From Rhineura floridana (taxonomy: Eukaryota; Chordata; Lepidosauria; Squamata; Rhineuridae), in the NCBI RefSeq assembly GCF_030035675.1, contig NC_084484.1, positions 182,069,434-182,133,433 of the forward strand: 64,000 nucleotides of DNA, read 5' to 3'. A model generated the notes under the pieces. It had not been told where the DNA came from. It did no database searches and worked only from the letters and a program-made list of their open reading frames with translations. Position numbers and translations under genes: made by a program. This document shows positions 10,981-21,085 of the stretch, one piece after another (the stretch's first letter is position 1; each line of letters opens with the position of its first letter).

Positions 10981-11170
10981 AAGGGCTGTAGCTCAGTGGT
11001 AGAGCACCTGCTTTGCATCCAGAAGGTCCCATGTTCAATCCCCAGCATCTCCAGGTGGGGGAGAACCTTCCTGCCTGAAATCCTGGAGAGCCGCTGCCAG
11101 TCTGTGTAGACAATACTGAGCTAGATGGACTAGTGGCCTGATTCAGTATAAAGCAGCTTCCTACGTTTCC
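10981..11170 (+). mobile_element. tRNA-Ala-derived SINE
   Basis: The head GGGCTGTAGCTCAGTGGTAG with GCTTTGCATCCAGAAGG and the B box GTTCAATCCC closely follows tRNA-Ala (UGC). The body contains GCTGCCAGTCTGTGTAGAC and ACTGAGCTAGATGG. As a SINE head it lacks the CCA end and full cloverleaf of a working tRNA gene. Confidence 0.88.
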
Positions 11171-11173
11171 TAA

Positions 11174-11452
11174 TATCACTAGAAGCTAAAATGATGAAAC
11201 TGAGGTTATCATACTTTGGACACATCATGAGAAGACATGATTCACTAGAAAAGACAATAATGCTTGGAAAAACAGAAGGGAGTAGAAAAAGAGGAAGACC
11301 AAACAAGAGATGGATTGATTCCATAAAGGGAGCCACAGACCTGAATTACAAGATCTGAACAGGGTGGTTCATGACAGATGATGTTGGAGGTCACTGATTC
11401 ATAGGGCCACCATAAGTTATAGTCGACTTGGAGGCACATAACAACAACAACA
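11174..11452 (+). mobile_element. Bov-B/RTE LINE 3' end
   Basis: It encodes KLRLSYFGHIMRR and SLEKTIMLGKTEGSRKRG in the + frame, then ends in the Bov-B tail (CGACTTGGAGGCACATAACA with ACA repeats). This is the LINE partner whose tail the Sauria SINEs share. Confidence 0.88.
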
Positions 11453-12382
11453 CATTTCCTAAAATATCATTCAACCAAAGAGGGACCCGAAAACCAAGGG
11501 AAGTCGAGGCATGCCTCTCTCTTTAAGTTAAAAAAACACACCAGCCAAATACATTGCACTAATGGCCATCGACAGCTTGGGAGTAACGAAAATTAATTTC
11601 CCCCTTAATATTCCGTTCCTGCCTGCCTTGAGTTACATCCCATTAAAAAAAAATTGTAGCTGAACCTTAACTCTAAAATGAACACAGAGCTCTGCCTGCC
11701 TCTGAAACGTGGCATTGAGATGAGACACACAGAAAACTCAACACTTTCCCAGCTGGGAAACACGAACCTCGAAGAGGGAGGGAGGGGAATTGTGGAAGAG
11801 GCTCTTTAACAGCTGGCCAGGACTCTTTTAACATCTGGGTTTCCTTAGCAGACGCTGCTCTGCAAGATTTTTCCAGGGTTGCATCATGCCGGCTCACAGA
11901 ATTTTCTAGAAATCCATTCCTCCGCCTCCACGGCTGCCTGAAACCTAAATTCTATATCCAGACAGAGTAGGAGCATTGCATAAGTTTGCAAAGGTAGCAG
12001 GGAATTTTCTCAACAGGAAGAATTCACATCTGGCTAAATTAAACATTGTGTGCGGTTTCTGCTAGCCATCCCCGTGATATTATTTTTGAAAGGACCAAGG
12101 AATAAAGGCAAAATGCTCAGAACCAGCCTTTGGAATGGAGCTCTGGATTTATATCATTTTGGCCAGCCAATGACACAATTCAGACCTAGCCTATCTTTAG
12201 TTACTCTGGACATTTCTCCAGAACTTCAGCCTGAAAGAGACTTCATGCTGCTAACCCCTTTTGGCACTGGATTTGTGCCATCCTCTCTTTGCCCTGATTT
12301 GCACATCTCTCTTAAAGTGCTTCTGAGCTTCCCTCGTTGCTGTTGGTGTGCGTGTGTGAAAGTCACAGTTGCATTTTTAATT
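11453..12382. other. Unassigned, apparently unique sequence
   Basis: No repeat family, exon or RNA gene was recognised. A 114-codon frame at 12050-12394 has no family resemblance that I can see and is likely chance. Confidence 0.4.
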
Positions 12383-12540
12383 TTTTTTATTTAATATTTG
12401 ATTTATATCCCACCTTCCTCCCAGCAGGAGCCCAGGGCGGCAAACAGAAACGCTAAAAACGCTTTAAAACATCATAAAAAGACCTTAAAATATATTAAAA
12501 CAAAACAACATTAAAAACATTTTTAAAAAATGCTTATAAC
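12383..12540 (-). mobile_element. L2-type LINE 3' end
   Basis: Minus-strand L2 tip (TTTGATTTATATCCCACC, CAGCAGGAGCCCAGGGCGG) followed by its A-rich 3' untranslated region. Confidence 0.8.
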
Positions 12541-12711
12541 ATGTCTTTTAACTGGCTGATGGCCATGCAGGAAAAGGAATTTACAGTCACATTTCAGTCA
12601 TTTTTATGTCACCTATGAACAGGTGCATTCTATCTGAGCTGAAGGTTTTATCTTCCACTCACCGTTTTTATCACACAGGTGCATGTACAGCTTTTTACAA
12701 ACAGTTTACTC

Positions 12712-12862
12712 CAGGTGTAGTTAACCGGGGGTCCATGGACCCCTAGGGGTCCGTGAATGGGGTGCAAAGAGCAATAAAATAATTGTATTTATTTATAAGG
12801 GTCCGTAGCTTTTCCCAGATTCTCCAAGGGGTCCATGACCCCCCAAAGGCTAAGAACCACTG
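12712..12862. mobile_element. hAT MITE, CAGTGGTTCT-terminus family
   Basis: The left end is CAGGTGTAGTTAACCGGGG and the right end, inverted, is CAGTGGTTCTTAGCC. Flanks GTTTACTC (12704-12711) and GTTTAATC (12863-12870) are an 8-bp TSD with one mismatch. Termini and TSD size fit the hAT superfamily. Confidence 0.78.
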
Positions 12863-12989
12863 GTTTAATCTCTCCTTTCTGTATGGGAAAGAGGGGAGGG
12901 GGAACCTTGCCAGTTTCACCAAAGTTGGGAGGAGAAATTCCCCCAATATAGGGAAAATTGTCCCCCAGCATTGGTGAAACTGGCAAAAC

Positions 12990-13152
12990 AGAGTATCTGC
13001 TTTGCATACAGTTCAGTCCTCAGCATCTGCTGGTGGGGCTGGGAGAGATTCCCTGCCTGAAGTCCTGGTGAGCCGCTGCCGGTCAGTGTAGTCTATACTG
13101 AGCTAGATGGGCCAATGGTCTGACTCAGTATAAGGCAGCTTCCCAGGTTCCA
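12990..13152 (+). mobile_element. tRNA-Ala-derived SINE, 5' part decayed
   Basis: It contains ATCTGCTTTGCATACAG and TTCAGTCCTCAGCATCTG, then GAGCCGCTGCCGGTCAGTG and the 3' end GTCTGACTCAGTATAAGGC. The A-box half of the head is missing or diverged. Confidence 0.8.
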
Positions 13153-13281
13153 CCATTACTGCTGCTTCCTCTAGAAAGGAAACTGGGGCATGGGGCTTTT
13201 CCCTTCCCCTTTTCATAAGGCCCTGTGTATACATCAGCACTAGTGTGCACAACGACCCTTCATTTTGACACTAAAATTTTG

Positions 13282-13440
13282 ACACAGTCTGCATCTGTGT
13301 TAGAATTGGTTAATATGTGTTTTTTTAATAATATGTTTTAACCCTTTTTAAAGATGCTTTTAAAGCTTTTTTAAAATGTTTTTAATGTTGTTTTGTTTTT
13401 ATGTATTTTAAAGTCTGTTTTTATGATGTTTTAAAGTTCA
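13282..13440 (+). mobile_element. L2-type LINE 3' untranslated tail
   Basis: It has the tail sequence CAGTCTGCATCTGTGTTAGA followed by T-rich stretches (GATGCTTTTAAAG) seen after the coding part of other L2 copies here. Confidence 0.65.
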
Positions 13441-13464
13441 CAGGATGAGAAGGCTTGTCCTGCC

Positions 13465-13605
13465 AAGGGTGGCCAACCTGTGGCCCTCCAGATATTGTTA
13501 GGACGCCAGCCCCCATCAGCTCCAGCTGGAGCATGGCCCATGGTCAAGGGACGATGGAAGCTGTAGTCCAACAACATCTGGAGGGTCATAGGTTCCACGC
13601 CACTG
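13465..13605. mobile_element. Foldback MITE (GGCCCTCCAGATGTT family)
   Basis: Left arm GTGGCCAACCTGTGGCCCTC, right arm CATCTGGAGGGTCATAGG. The two halves pair across a short centre. Confidence 0.65.
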
Positions 13606-13841
13606 TGCTAAAGCATTCCCAAGACTCTGCATGCGTCTCCTTTCTGGTTTTCCATTTCTGCCGCACATGAGTGGTGAGAACTGGGAAACTTTCCACTTCT
13701 CACCGGCTTGGTCTCAAGGGGCAGAGACAACTACGAACATGCAACCGGAAGCTAACCTAAGGTGAGCCCCAAGAGAAGAAAGCCGCAGCACATGCTTTGG
13801 ATGCCCACACAAGTTGCCTTGGCTCAGTCCCTAGTTTAGCC

Positions 13842-13976
13842 TTCCTCAGCCTGGTGCTCTCCAGATGTTTGGAGAGCAACACCCATCAGCCTCAGCCAGC
13901 ATAGCCAAAGGTCAGGGTTGAGGAGAGTGGCAGTCCAATGCAACATCTAGAGGGCACCAGGTTGGAGAAGGCTGCT
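13842..13976. mobile_element. Foldback MITE (CTCCAGATGTTTGG family)
   Basis: Left arm CCTTCCTCAGCCTGGTGCTC; right arm GAGGGCACCAGGTTGGAGAA, inverted. It belongs to the same family as 903-1012. Confidence 0.7.
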
Positions 13977-14045
13977 GTATAGCACCAGCTGGTGAGGGGA
14001 TTGAAAGTGGTTTGAGAGAGGCAGTGTTTTTCATAGTGTATACAC

Positions 14046-14485
14046 TAGGGATGGGTGAGAATTTCGCTTCAGTTCAAGCGGAAATTATCAGATCCGTACT
14101 TTTCAAAACGATATGACAACCAAAACACAGCCATGCTTCAAAACTCGCATTTATTAGAATTTTGGGATGCAGTTTGCCAACGAAACAATTTTTACAAAAA
14201 TGCATTTATTAAGGGAAAGTGTGCATAAAATGAATACATGAGCGAGAATAACAGGCAAAAAGGCACGATGTGATGAGAAACGGCTTCCAAAAATGTGAAC
14301 CTTTGTCAAAACTGCCTACGCAAATGTGTTTATTTGGAGAAATTTGCACTAAAATGGTGGAGAATTTTCATGAGGATTTTTATTTAAAAAATCCACAGAT
14401 CGCTGTAGAAATGTAGAGAACTTAATTTAACACTGGAAGAATGAGAAACGGAAAGAACCGAAAGAGACGGATCTTTCCGTCCCTA
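14046..14485. mobile_element. Non-autonomous hAT-like element, TAGGGATGGG family, best copy
   Basis: It starts TAGGGATGGGTGAG and ends with CCGTCCCTA. It is flanked by GTATACAC (14038-14045) and GTACACAC (14486-14493), an 8-bp TSD with one mismatch. The 440-bp inside is AT-rich with repeated words such as AAAAATGCATTTATTA and no coding frame. The terminus TAGGG fits the hAT consensus YARNG. Confidence 0.75.
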
Positions 14486-14654
14486 GTACACACCCACGCT
14501 CACACTCATGGAGAGAGGTTGGGCAGGTTTTTGAAATGCTCCAAAGAAACCCACACCACACCAACCTTGCCAAACCTGTTTACTAGTGACAAAAGTGGGG
14601 TGACTATTCACACTGGGAGCAACCATAGCATTCACTCCCAGAAGGTGTCGTTTT

Positions 14655-14938
14655 GGCCACCAACTTGGATGGCTCTTAAAGGGGGTGAGCCAAATTCACA
14701 GAGGAGGACAAGGCTATCACAGGCCACTAACCCCGGTGGCTCCGTTCGGCCTCCACTGTCAGAGGCAGCCTGCTTCTGAAGAACAGTTGCTGGGAATCGT
14801 ACGGGGGGAAGAGTTGCTGTTGCCCTTGGGCCCTGCTCACAGGCTCATTGCCATCGTGCGAACAGGATGCTGGACTAGATGGGCCTCCTTTGGCCTGATT
14901 TGGCAGCCAGGCTCTTCTTGGGTTCTTAACCATCTCTA
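14655..14938 (+). mobile_element. CR1 LINE 3' end
   Basis: It is similar to the 3' 280 bp of the large CR1 copies: AACTTGGATGGCTCTTAAA, then CAGAGGCAGCCTGCTTCTGA, then GATGCTGGACTAGATGGGCC and CTTCTTGGGTTCTTAA. It looks older or from a different subfamily. Confidence 0.75.
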
Positions 14939-15317
14939 TTTCAAGTTCCTTTAAAAAAAAAAAAAGGTATACTGTTATCTCCCATTCTCAACTGGGCCAA
15001 AAGCAAGGGGTTTATGGGAAAGTAGGGTTGCCAGGTCTCCGGTTTTCGGCCGGAGTTTCAGGGAAAAAGGGACCGTCTCCGGCCTCCGGCAATACTTTGC
15101 TTAAACTGGATGATCTCTGGCTTTTCATTGGCCACCTTCCCGCCCTTTGTCATTGAGGCAGGGAGAGCTGGTGCCACCGGGGCGGGCTCTGTCTTCCCAG
15201 CCAGAGATGCCCTGCGGCCGAGGCCAGAGATGCAGCCTGTCTTGGACAGGGGCAGGCGGGAGCGGCAACGAGGGGCTGGCACTGGGCGCGCGAGGCGGGC
15301 GCTGTCATTCTCCCTCC

Positions 15318-15369
15318 TGCTGTGGGCGCCGCTGGGCGGGAGTGCTGCCGCCCAGCGGCGCCCACAGCA
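15318..15369. repeat. Perfect 22-bp inverted repeat with 8-nt loop
   Basis: Arms 15318-15339 and 15348-15369 are exact inverted complements, beginning TGCTGTGGGCGCCGC. GC-rich arms and a short loop would make a very stable hairpin in DNA or RNA. Confidence 0.95.
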
Positions 15370-15448
15370 CGAGGGGTGAAGCAGCCGGGCGTCCTCGGGG
15401 CTAAGAAGGAGCTGGCCCCGTCCGGCGTCCACTGCTGCTGTGGGTAGC

Positions 15449-15648
15449 AGGCTGGAGAGAGAGAGAGAAAGAGAGAGAGGCTGGAGAAAGAGAGAGATGC
15501 TGGAGAAAGAGAGAGAAAGAGAGAGAGGCTGGAGAAAGAGAGAGATGCTGGAGAGAGAGAGAGAAAGAGAAAGAGAGAGATGCTGGAGAAAGAGAGAGAT
15601 GCTGGAGAGAGAGAAAGAGAGAGATGCTGGAGAAAGAGAGAGATGCTG

Positions 15649-15679
<31 letters not shown>

Positions 15680-15808
15680 CGATGCTGGAGAAAGAGAGAT
15701 GCTGAGAGAGAGAGAGAAAGAGAGAGATGCTGGAGAGAGAGAGAGAGAGAAAGAGCGATGCTGGAGAAAGAGAGAGATGCTGAGAGAGAGAGAGAAAGAG
15801 AGAGATGC

Positions 15809-15849
<41 letters not shown>

Positions 15850-15925
15850 TGGAGAGAGAGAGAGAGAGAGAGAGCGATGCTGGAGAAAGAGAGAGATGCT
15901 GAGAGAGAGAGAAAGAGAGAGATGC

Positions 15926-15964
<39 letters not shown>

Positions 15965-16330
15965 CGATGCTGGAGAAAGAGAGAGATGCTGAGAGAGAGA
16001 GAGAAAGAGAGAGATGCTGGAGAGAGAGAGAGAGAGAGAGAGAGAGCGATGCTGGAGAAAGAGAGAGATGCTGAGAGAGAGAGAAAGAGAGAGATGCTGG
16101 AGAGAGAGAGAGAGAGAAAGAGAGCGATGCTGGAGAAAGAAAGAGATGCTGGAGAAAGAGAGAGAAAGAGAGAGATGCTGGAGAGAGAGAGAGAGAGAGA
16201 GAGCGATGCTGGAGAAAGAGAGAGATGCTGGAGAAAGAGAGAGATGCTGAGAGAGAGAGAAAGAGAGAGATGCTGGAGAGAGAGAGAGAGAGAGAGAAAG
16301 AGAGCGATGCTGGAGAAAGAGAGAGATGCT

Positions 16331-16371
<41 letters not shown>

Positions 16372-16424
16372 CGATGCTGGAGAAAGAGAGAGATGCTGAG
16401 AGAGAGAGAGAAAGAGAGAGATGC

Positions 16425-16460
<36 letters not shown>

Positions 16461-16676
16461 TGCTGGAGAAAGAGAGAGATGCTGAGAGAGAGAGAAAGAG
16501 AGAGATGCTGGAGAGAGAGAGAGAGAAAGAGAGCGATGCTGGAGAAAGAGAGATGCTGGAGAAAGAGAGAGAAAGAGAGAGATGCTGGAGAGAGAGAGAG
16601 AGCGATGCTGGAGAAAGAGAGAGATGCTGGAGAAAGAGAGAGATGCTGAGAGAGAGAGAGAAAGAGAGAGATGCTG

Positions 16677-16707
<31 letters not shown>

Positions 16708-16758
16708 CCATGCTGGAGAAAGAGAGATGCTGAGAGAGAGAGAGAAAGAGAGAGATGC

Positions 16759-16792
<34 letters not shown>

Positions 16793-17043
16793 TGCTGGAG
16801 AAAGAGAGAGATGCTAAGAGAAAGAGAGAGATGCTGAGAGAGAGAGAGAAAGAGAGAGATGCTGGAGAGAGAGAGAGAGAGAAAGAGAGCGATGCTGGAG
16901 AAAGAGAGAGATGCTGGAGAAAGAGAGAGATGCTGAGAGAGAGAGAAAGAGAGAGATGCTGGAGAGAGAGAGAGAGAGAGAGACAAAGAGAGCAATGCTG
17001 GAGAAAGAGAGAGATGCCGAGAGAGAGAGAAAGAGAGAGATGC

Positions 17044-17077
<34 letters not shown>

Positions 17078-17150
17078 TGCTGGAGAAAGAGAGAGATGCT
17101 GAGAGAGAGAGAAAGAGAGAGATGCTGGAGAGAGAGAGAGAGAGAGATGC

Positions 17151-17181
<31 letters not shown>

Positions 17182-17237
17182 AAAGAGAGCGATGCTGGAG
17201 AAAGAGAGAGATGAGAGAGAGAGAAAGAGAGAGATGC

Positions 17238-17285
<48 letters not shown>

Positions 17286-17621
17286 TGCTGGAGAAAGAGA
17301 GAGATGCTGAGAGAGAGAGAAAGAGAGAGATGCTGGAGAGAGAGAGAGAGAGAGAAAGAGAGCGATGCTGGAGAAAGAGAGAGATGCTGAGAGAGAGAGA
17401 AAGAGAGAGATGCTGGAGAGAGAGAGAGAGAGAGAAAGAGAGCGATGCTGGAGAAAGAGAGCGATGCTGGAGAAAGAGAGATGCTGGAGAAAGAGAGAGA
17501 TGCTGAGAGAGAGAGAGAAAGAGAGAGATGCTGGAGAGAGAGAGAGAGAAAGAGAGAGATGCTGGAGAAAGAGAGAGATGCTGGAGAGAGAGAAAGAGAG
17601 AGAGGCTGGAGAAAGAGAGAG
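15449..17621. repeat. GA-rich satellite, about 2.2 kb
   Basis: Nearly the whole tract is purine on the + strand: (GA)n and GAAAGAGA runs broken every 20-60 bases by the word GATGCTG or GCGATGCTGG. Higher-order units of roughly 80-150 bp are suggested by alternation of GATGCTGGAGA and GATGCTGAGAG words. Because (GA)n has no stops, frames of over 600 codons stay open on the minus strand (Leu/Ser-rich) and over 300 on the plus strand (Arg/Glu-rich). These are products of composition, not genes. Confidence 0.95.
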
Positions 17622-17800
17622 TTTGGCCCTAATCCTCAGTTTCTTACTATTTCCTCTGGATAATTGCACTGCTGGAAATGGACAGAATCATCATGTAATT
17701 GTCTTTTCTTGACAGGATGTGGGAGTGAGATTGAAATGACAACAAACAGGAATGTTTGCCGTTTTTCCATTTTTCTGCACATTTCCCATCTCCCCAAAGC

Positions 17801-17895
17801 AGCCTTCCCCAACCTGGTGCCTTCCAGATATCTTTGGGCATACAGCTGCCACCAGCTAACATCTGGAGGGCACCAAGCTGGGGAAGTCTGCCCTA
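17801..17895. mobile_element. Foldback MITE (CTTCCAGATATC family)
   Basis: Left arm CAGCCTTCCCCAACCTGGTG and right arm CACCAAGCTGGGGAAGTCTG are inverted partners. It belongs to the same family as 903-1012. Confidence 0.7.
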
Positions 17896-18049
17896 AATTG
17901 TCAGCTGCTTCAGGTCTATCAGATCTAAGCATATGGTCACCCTGTTGTGGGAAAGTTCCCATTAAACTGACTCGTGTTGTCTCATTAAGTCTCTAATGTG
18001 GCAATTTAAGCGAACAGACCTGATCTTGTTCTGGGTTTTGGACTTCCAG

Positions 18050-18105
18050 CAGGGGCTTAGACTAGAAGGACTAAAAGGCCCCTTCTAGCTCTGTGATTCT
18101 ATGCT
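18050..18105 (+). mobile_element. CR1 LINE 3' tip (ATTCTATG type)
   Basis: Holds GGCCCCTTCTAGCTCTGTGA followed by TTCTATG, the 3' terminus of the bird-like CR1 subfamilies. Confidence 0.55.
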
Positions 18106-18111
18106 ACATGT

Positions 18112-18113
<2 letters not shown>

Positions 18114-18184
<71 letters not shown>
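18114..18184. repeat. (GT)n microsatellite
   Basis: About 71 bp of nearly uninterrupted GT dinucleotides. Confidence 0.97.
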
Positions 18185-18188
<4 letters not shown>

Positions 18189-18426
18189 ACACAAACGCAC
18201 AGGCACACATACAAGCATACTTTTTTTCTTTGATCAATTTTGCTTAGAAAAAAAGTGTCTTGTTCTTGTCAGTTGACTTCCTTTTTTATTCTTTGTATGT
18301 ACTTAAACAAACTGGTCTGTTTTAAAAGAAAAGCTTGGTGGTGTTTGTGAGAGCCCACGAAAGAGCAATTTCAGGTAACTGCCACAGCCAAATGGTTAAG
18401 AATTGGCCTTATGACATAATGTGTAC

Positions 18427-20922
18427 TGAACATAAGAACATAAGAACATAAGAAGAGCCTGCTGGATCAGGCCAGTGGCCCATCTAGTCCAGCATCCTGT
18501 TCACAGTGGCCAACCAGGTGCCTGGGGGAAGCCCGCAAGCAGGACCCGAGTGCAAGAACACTCTCCCCTCCTGAGGCTTCCGGCAACTGGTTTTCAGAAG
18601 CATGCTGCCTCTGACTAGGGTGGCACAGCACAGCCATCATGGCTAGTAGCCATTGATAGCCCTGTCCTCCATGAATTTGTCTAATCTTCTTTTAAAGCCG
18701 TCCAAGCTGGTGGCCATTACTGCATCTTGTGGGAGCAAATTCCATAGTTTAACTCTGCGCTGAGTGAAGAGGTACTTCCTTTTGTCTGTCCTGAATCTTC
18801 CAACATTCAGCTTCTTTGAATGTCCACGAGTTCTAATATTATGAGAGAGGGAGAAGAACTTTTCTCTATCCACTTTCTCAATGCCATGCATAATTTTATA
18901 CACTTCTATCATGTCTCCTCTGACCCGCCTTTTCTCTAAACTAAAAAGCCCCAAATGCTGCACCCTTTCCTCGTAAGGGAGTCGCTCCATCCCCTTGATC
19001 ATTCTGGTTGCCCTCTTCTGAACCTTTTCCAACTCTAGAATATCCTTTTTGAGATGAGGCGACCAGAACTGTACACAGTATTCCAAATGCGGCCGCACCA
19101 TAGATTTATACAACGGCATGATGATATCGGCTGTTTTATTTTCAATACCTTTCCTAATTATCGCTAGCATGGAATTTGCCTTTTTCACAGCTGCCGCACA
19201 CTGGGTCGACATTTTCATCGTGCTGTCCACTACAACCCCGAGGTCTCTCTCCTGGTCAGTCACTGCCAGTTCAGACCCCATGAGCGTATATGTGAAATTA
19301 AGATTTTTTGCTCCAATATGCATAATTTTACACTTGTTTATATTGAATTGCATTTGCCATTTTTCCGCCCATTCACTCAGTTTAGAGAGGTCTTTTTGGA
19401 GCTCTTCGCAATCCCTTTTTGTTTTAACAACCCTGAACAATTTAGTGTCATCAGCAAACTTGGCCACTTCACTGCTCACTCCTAATTCTAGGTCATTAAT
19501 GAACAAGTTGAAAAGTACAGGTCCCAATACCGATCCTTGAGGGACTCCACTTTCTACAGCCCTCCATTGGGAGAACTGTCCGTTTATTCCTACTCTCTGC
19601 TTTCTGCTTCTTAACCAATTTCTTATCCACAAGAGGACCTCTCCTCTTATTCCATGACTGCTAAGCTTCCTCAGAAGCCTTTGGTGAGGTACCTTGTCAA
19701 ATGCTTTTTGAAAGTCTAAGTACACTATGTCCACTGGATCACCTCTATCTATATGCTTGTTGACACTCTCAAAGAATTCTAATAGGTTACTGAGACAGGA
19801 CTTTCCCATGCAGAAGACATGCTGGCTCTGCTTCAGCAAGGCTTGTTCTTCTATGTGCTTAGTTAATCTAGCTTTAATCATACTTTCTACCAGTTTTCCA
19901 GGGACAGAAGTTAAGCTAACTGGCCTGTAATTTCCGGGATCCCCTCTGGATCCCTTTTTGAAGATTGGCGTTACATTTGCCACTTTCCAGTCCTCAGGCA
20001 CGGAGGAGGACCCAAGGGACAAGTTACATATTTTAGTTAGCAGATCAGCAATTTCACATTTGAGTTCTTTGAGAACTCTCGGGTGGATGCCATCCGGGCC
20101 CGGTGATTTGTCAGTTTTTATATTGTCCATTAAGCTTAGAACTTCCTCTCTCGTTACCACTATTTGTCTCAGTTCCTCAGAATCCCTTCCTGCAAATGTT
20201 AGTTCAGGTTCAGGGATCTGCCCTATATCTTCCACTGTGAAGACAGATGCAAAGAATTCATTTAGCTTCTCTGCAATCTCCTTATCGTTCTTTAGGACAC
20301 CTTTGACTCCCTTATCATCCAAGGGTCCAATTGTCTCCCTAGATGGTCTCCTGCTTTGAATGTATTTATAGAATTTTTTGTTGTTGGTTTTTATGTTCTT
20401 AGCAATGTGCTCCTCAAATTCTTTTTTAGCATCCCTCATTGTCTTCTTGCATTTCTTTTGCCAGAGTTTGTGTTCTTTTTTATTTTCTTCATTTGGACAA
20501 GACTTCCATTTTTTGAAGGAAGACTTTTTGCCTCTAAGAGCTTCCTTGACTTTGCTCGTTAACCATGCTGGCATCTTCTTGGCCCTGGCGGTACCTTTTC
20601 TGATCTGCGGTATGCACTCCAGTTGAGCTTCTAATATAGTGTTTTTAAACAACTTCCAAGCATTTTCGAGTGATGTGACCCTCTGGACTTTGTTTTTCAG
20701 CTTTCTTTTTACCAATCCCCTCATTTTTGTGAAGTTTCCTCTTTTGAAGTCAAATGTGACCGTGTTGGATTTTCTTGGCAATTGGCCAGTTACATGTATA
20801 TTTAATTTAATAGCACTGTGGTCACTGCTCCCAATCGGTTCAACAACACTTACATCTTGCACCAGGTCCCGGTCCCCACTGAGGATTAAGTCCAGGGTTG
20901 CCGTCCCTGGCTGGTCTCTACA
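18427..20922 (-). mobile_element. CR1 LINE, 5'-truncated, reverse transcriptase frame open
   Basis: On the minus strand the frame runs without a stop from the end of the endonuclease domain (GTATLDLILSGDRDLVQDV) through the whole reverse transcriptase to the end at 18643. Visible motifs are DKSPGPDGIHPRVLKEL, VYLDFQKAFDKVPHQRLL, GVPQGSVLGPVLFNLFINDL and the catalytic FADDTKLF. The C-terminal part includes HLEYCVQFWSPHL and ends DKFMEDRAINGY. The 3' tip, AACATAAG repeated, lies at 18427. Homology with the other CR1 copy stops near 20922, the 5' truncation point; the sequence beyond is unrelated. About 2.5 kb, and young by its open frame. Confidence 0.92.
18643..20922 (-). CDS. CR1 ORF2 (partial): end of endonuclease plus reverse transcriptase
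   Basis: About 760 codons without interruption. The protein would copy its own RNA at a nicked target, but the endonuclease N-terminal half and ORF1 are missing, so this copy cannot move alone. The reading frame continues a few codons past the element into flanking DNA (to 20958), which is chance. Confidence 0.85.
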   Translation of the reverse strand, partial: CRDQPGTATLDLILSGDRDLVQDVSVVEPIGSSDHSAIKLNIHVTGQLPRKSNTVTFDFKRGNFTKMRGLVKRKLKNKVQRVTSLENAWKLFKNTILEAQLECIPQIRKGTARAKKMPAWLTSKVKEALRGKKSSFKKWKSCPNEENKKEHKLWQKKCKKTMRDAKKEFEEHIAKNIKTNNKKFYKYIQSRRPSRETIGPLDDKGVKGVLKNDKEIAEKLNEFFASVFTVEDIGQIPEPELTFAGRDSEELRQIVVTREEVLSLMDNIKTDKSPGPDGIHPRVLKELKCEIADLLTKICNLSLGSSSVPEDWKVANVTPIFKKGSRGDPGNYRPVSLTSVPGKLVESMIKARLTKHIEEQALLKQSQHVFCMGKSCLSNLLEFFESVNKHIDRGDPVDIVYLDFQKAFDKVPHQRLLRKLSSHGIRGEVLLWIRNWLRSRKQRVGINGQFSQWRAVESGVPQGSVLGPVLFNLFINDLELGVSSEVAKFADDTKLFRVVKTKRDCEELQKDLSKLSEWAEKWQMQFNINKCKIMHIGAKNLNFTYTLMGSELAVTDQERDLGVVVDSTMKMSTQCAAAVKKANSMLAIIRKGIENKTADIIMPLYKSMVRPHLEYCVQFWSPHLKKDILELEKVQKRATRMIKGMERLPYEERVQHLGLFSLEKRRVRGDMIEVYKIMHGIEKVDREKFFSLSHNIRTRGHSKKLNVGRFRTDKRKYLFTQRRVKLWNLLPQDAVMATSLDGFKRRLDKFMEDRAINGY

Positions 20923-21085
20923 GAATTCCAAACACCATTTCAGACTTAAGGCTGCCATCTATTATCCCAAAGGCAGCCAAAGTAGCATCCTCCAGATATT
21001 GTACTAAAACTCCCATGAGCCTTATCCTGCTTGGCCAGCAATCACAATAAAGTCCAAAAACTTGACTGCATCTGTTTAATTATAT

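Noticed and set aside
10981-11040. A tRNA-Ala gene
   Set aside because: It is the head of a SINE: the sequence continues into the shared SINE body, and many other copies exist. The same holds for the other tRNA-like heads and for the 5S-like parts at 54325 and 59810.
12916-12986. A 14-bp inverted repeat (GCCAGTTTCACCAA / TTGGTGAAACTGGC) as a MITE
   Set aside because: No convincing duplication flanks it and no second copy was found; it may be a fragment of an old foldback element.
15058-17669. Leu/Ser-rich and Arg/Glu-rich open frames of up to 839 codons
   Set aside because: They are created by the GA satellite, which has no stop codons in most frames; there is no domain, start context or splice evidence.
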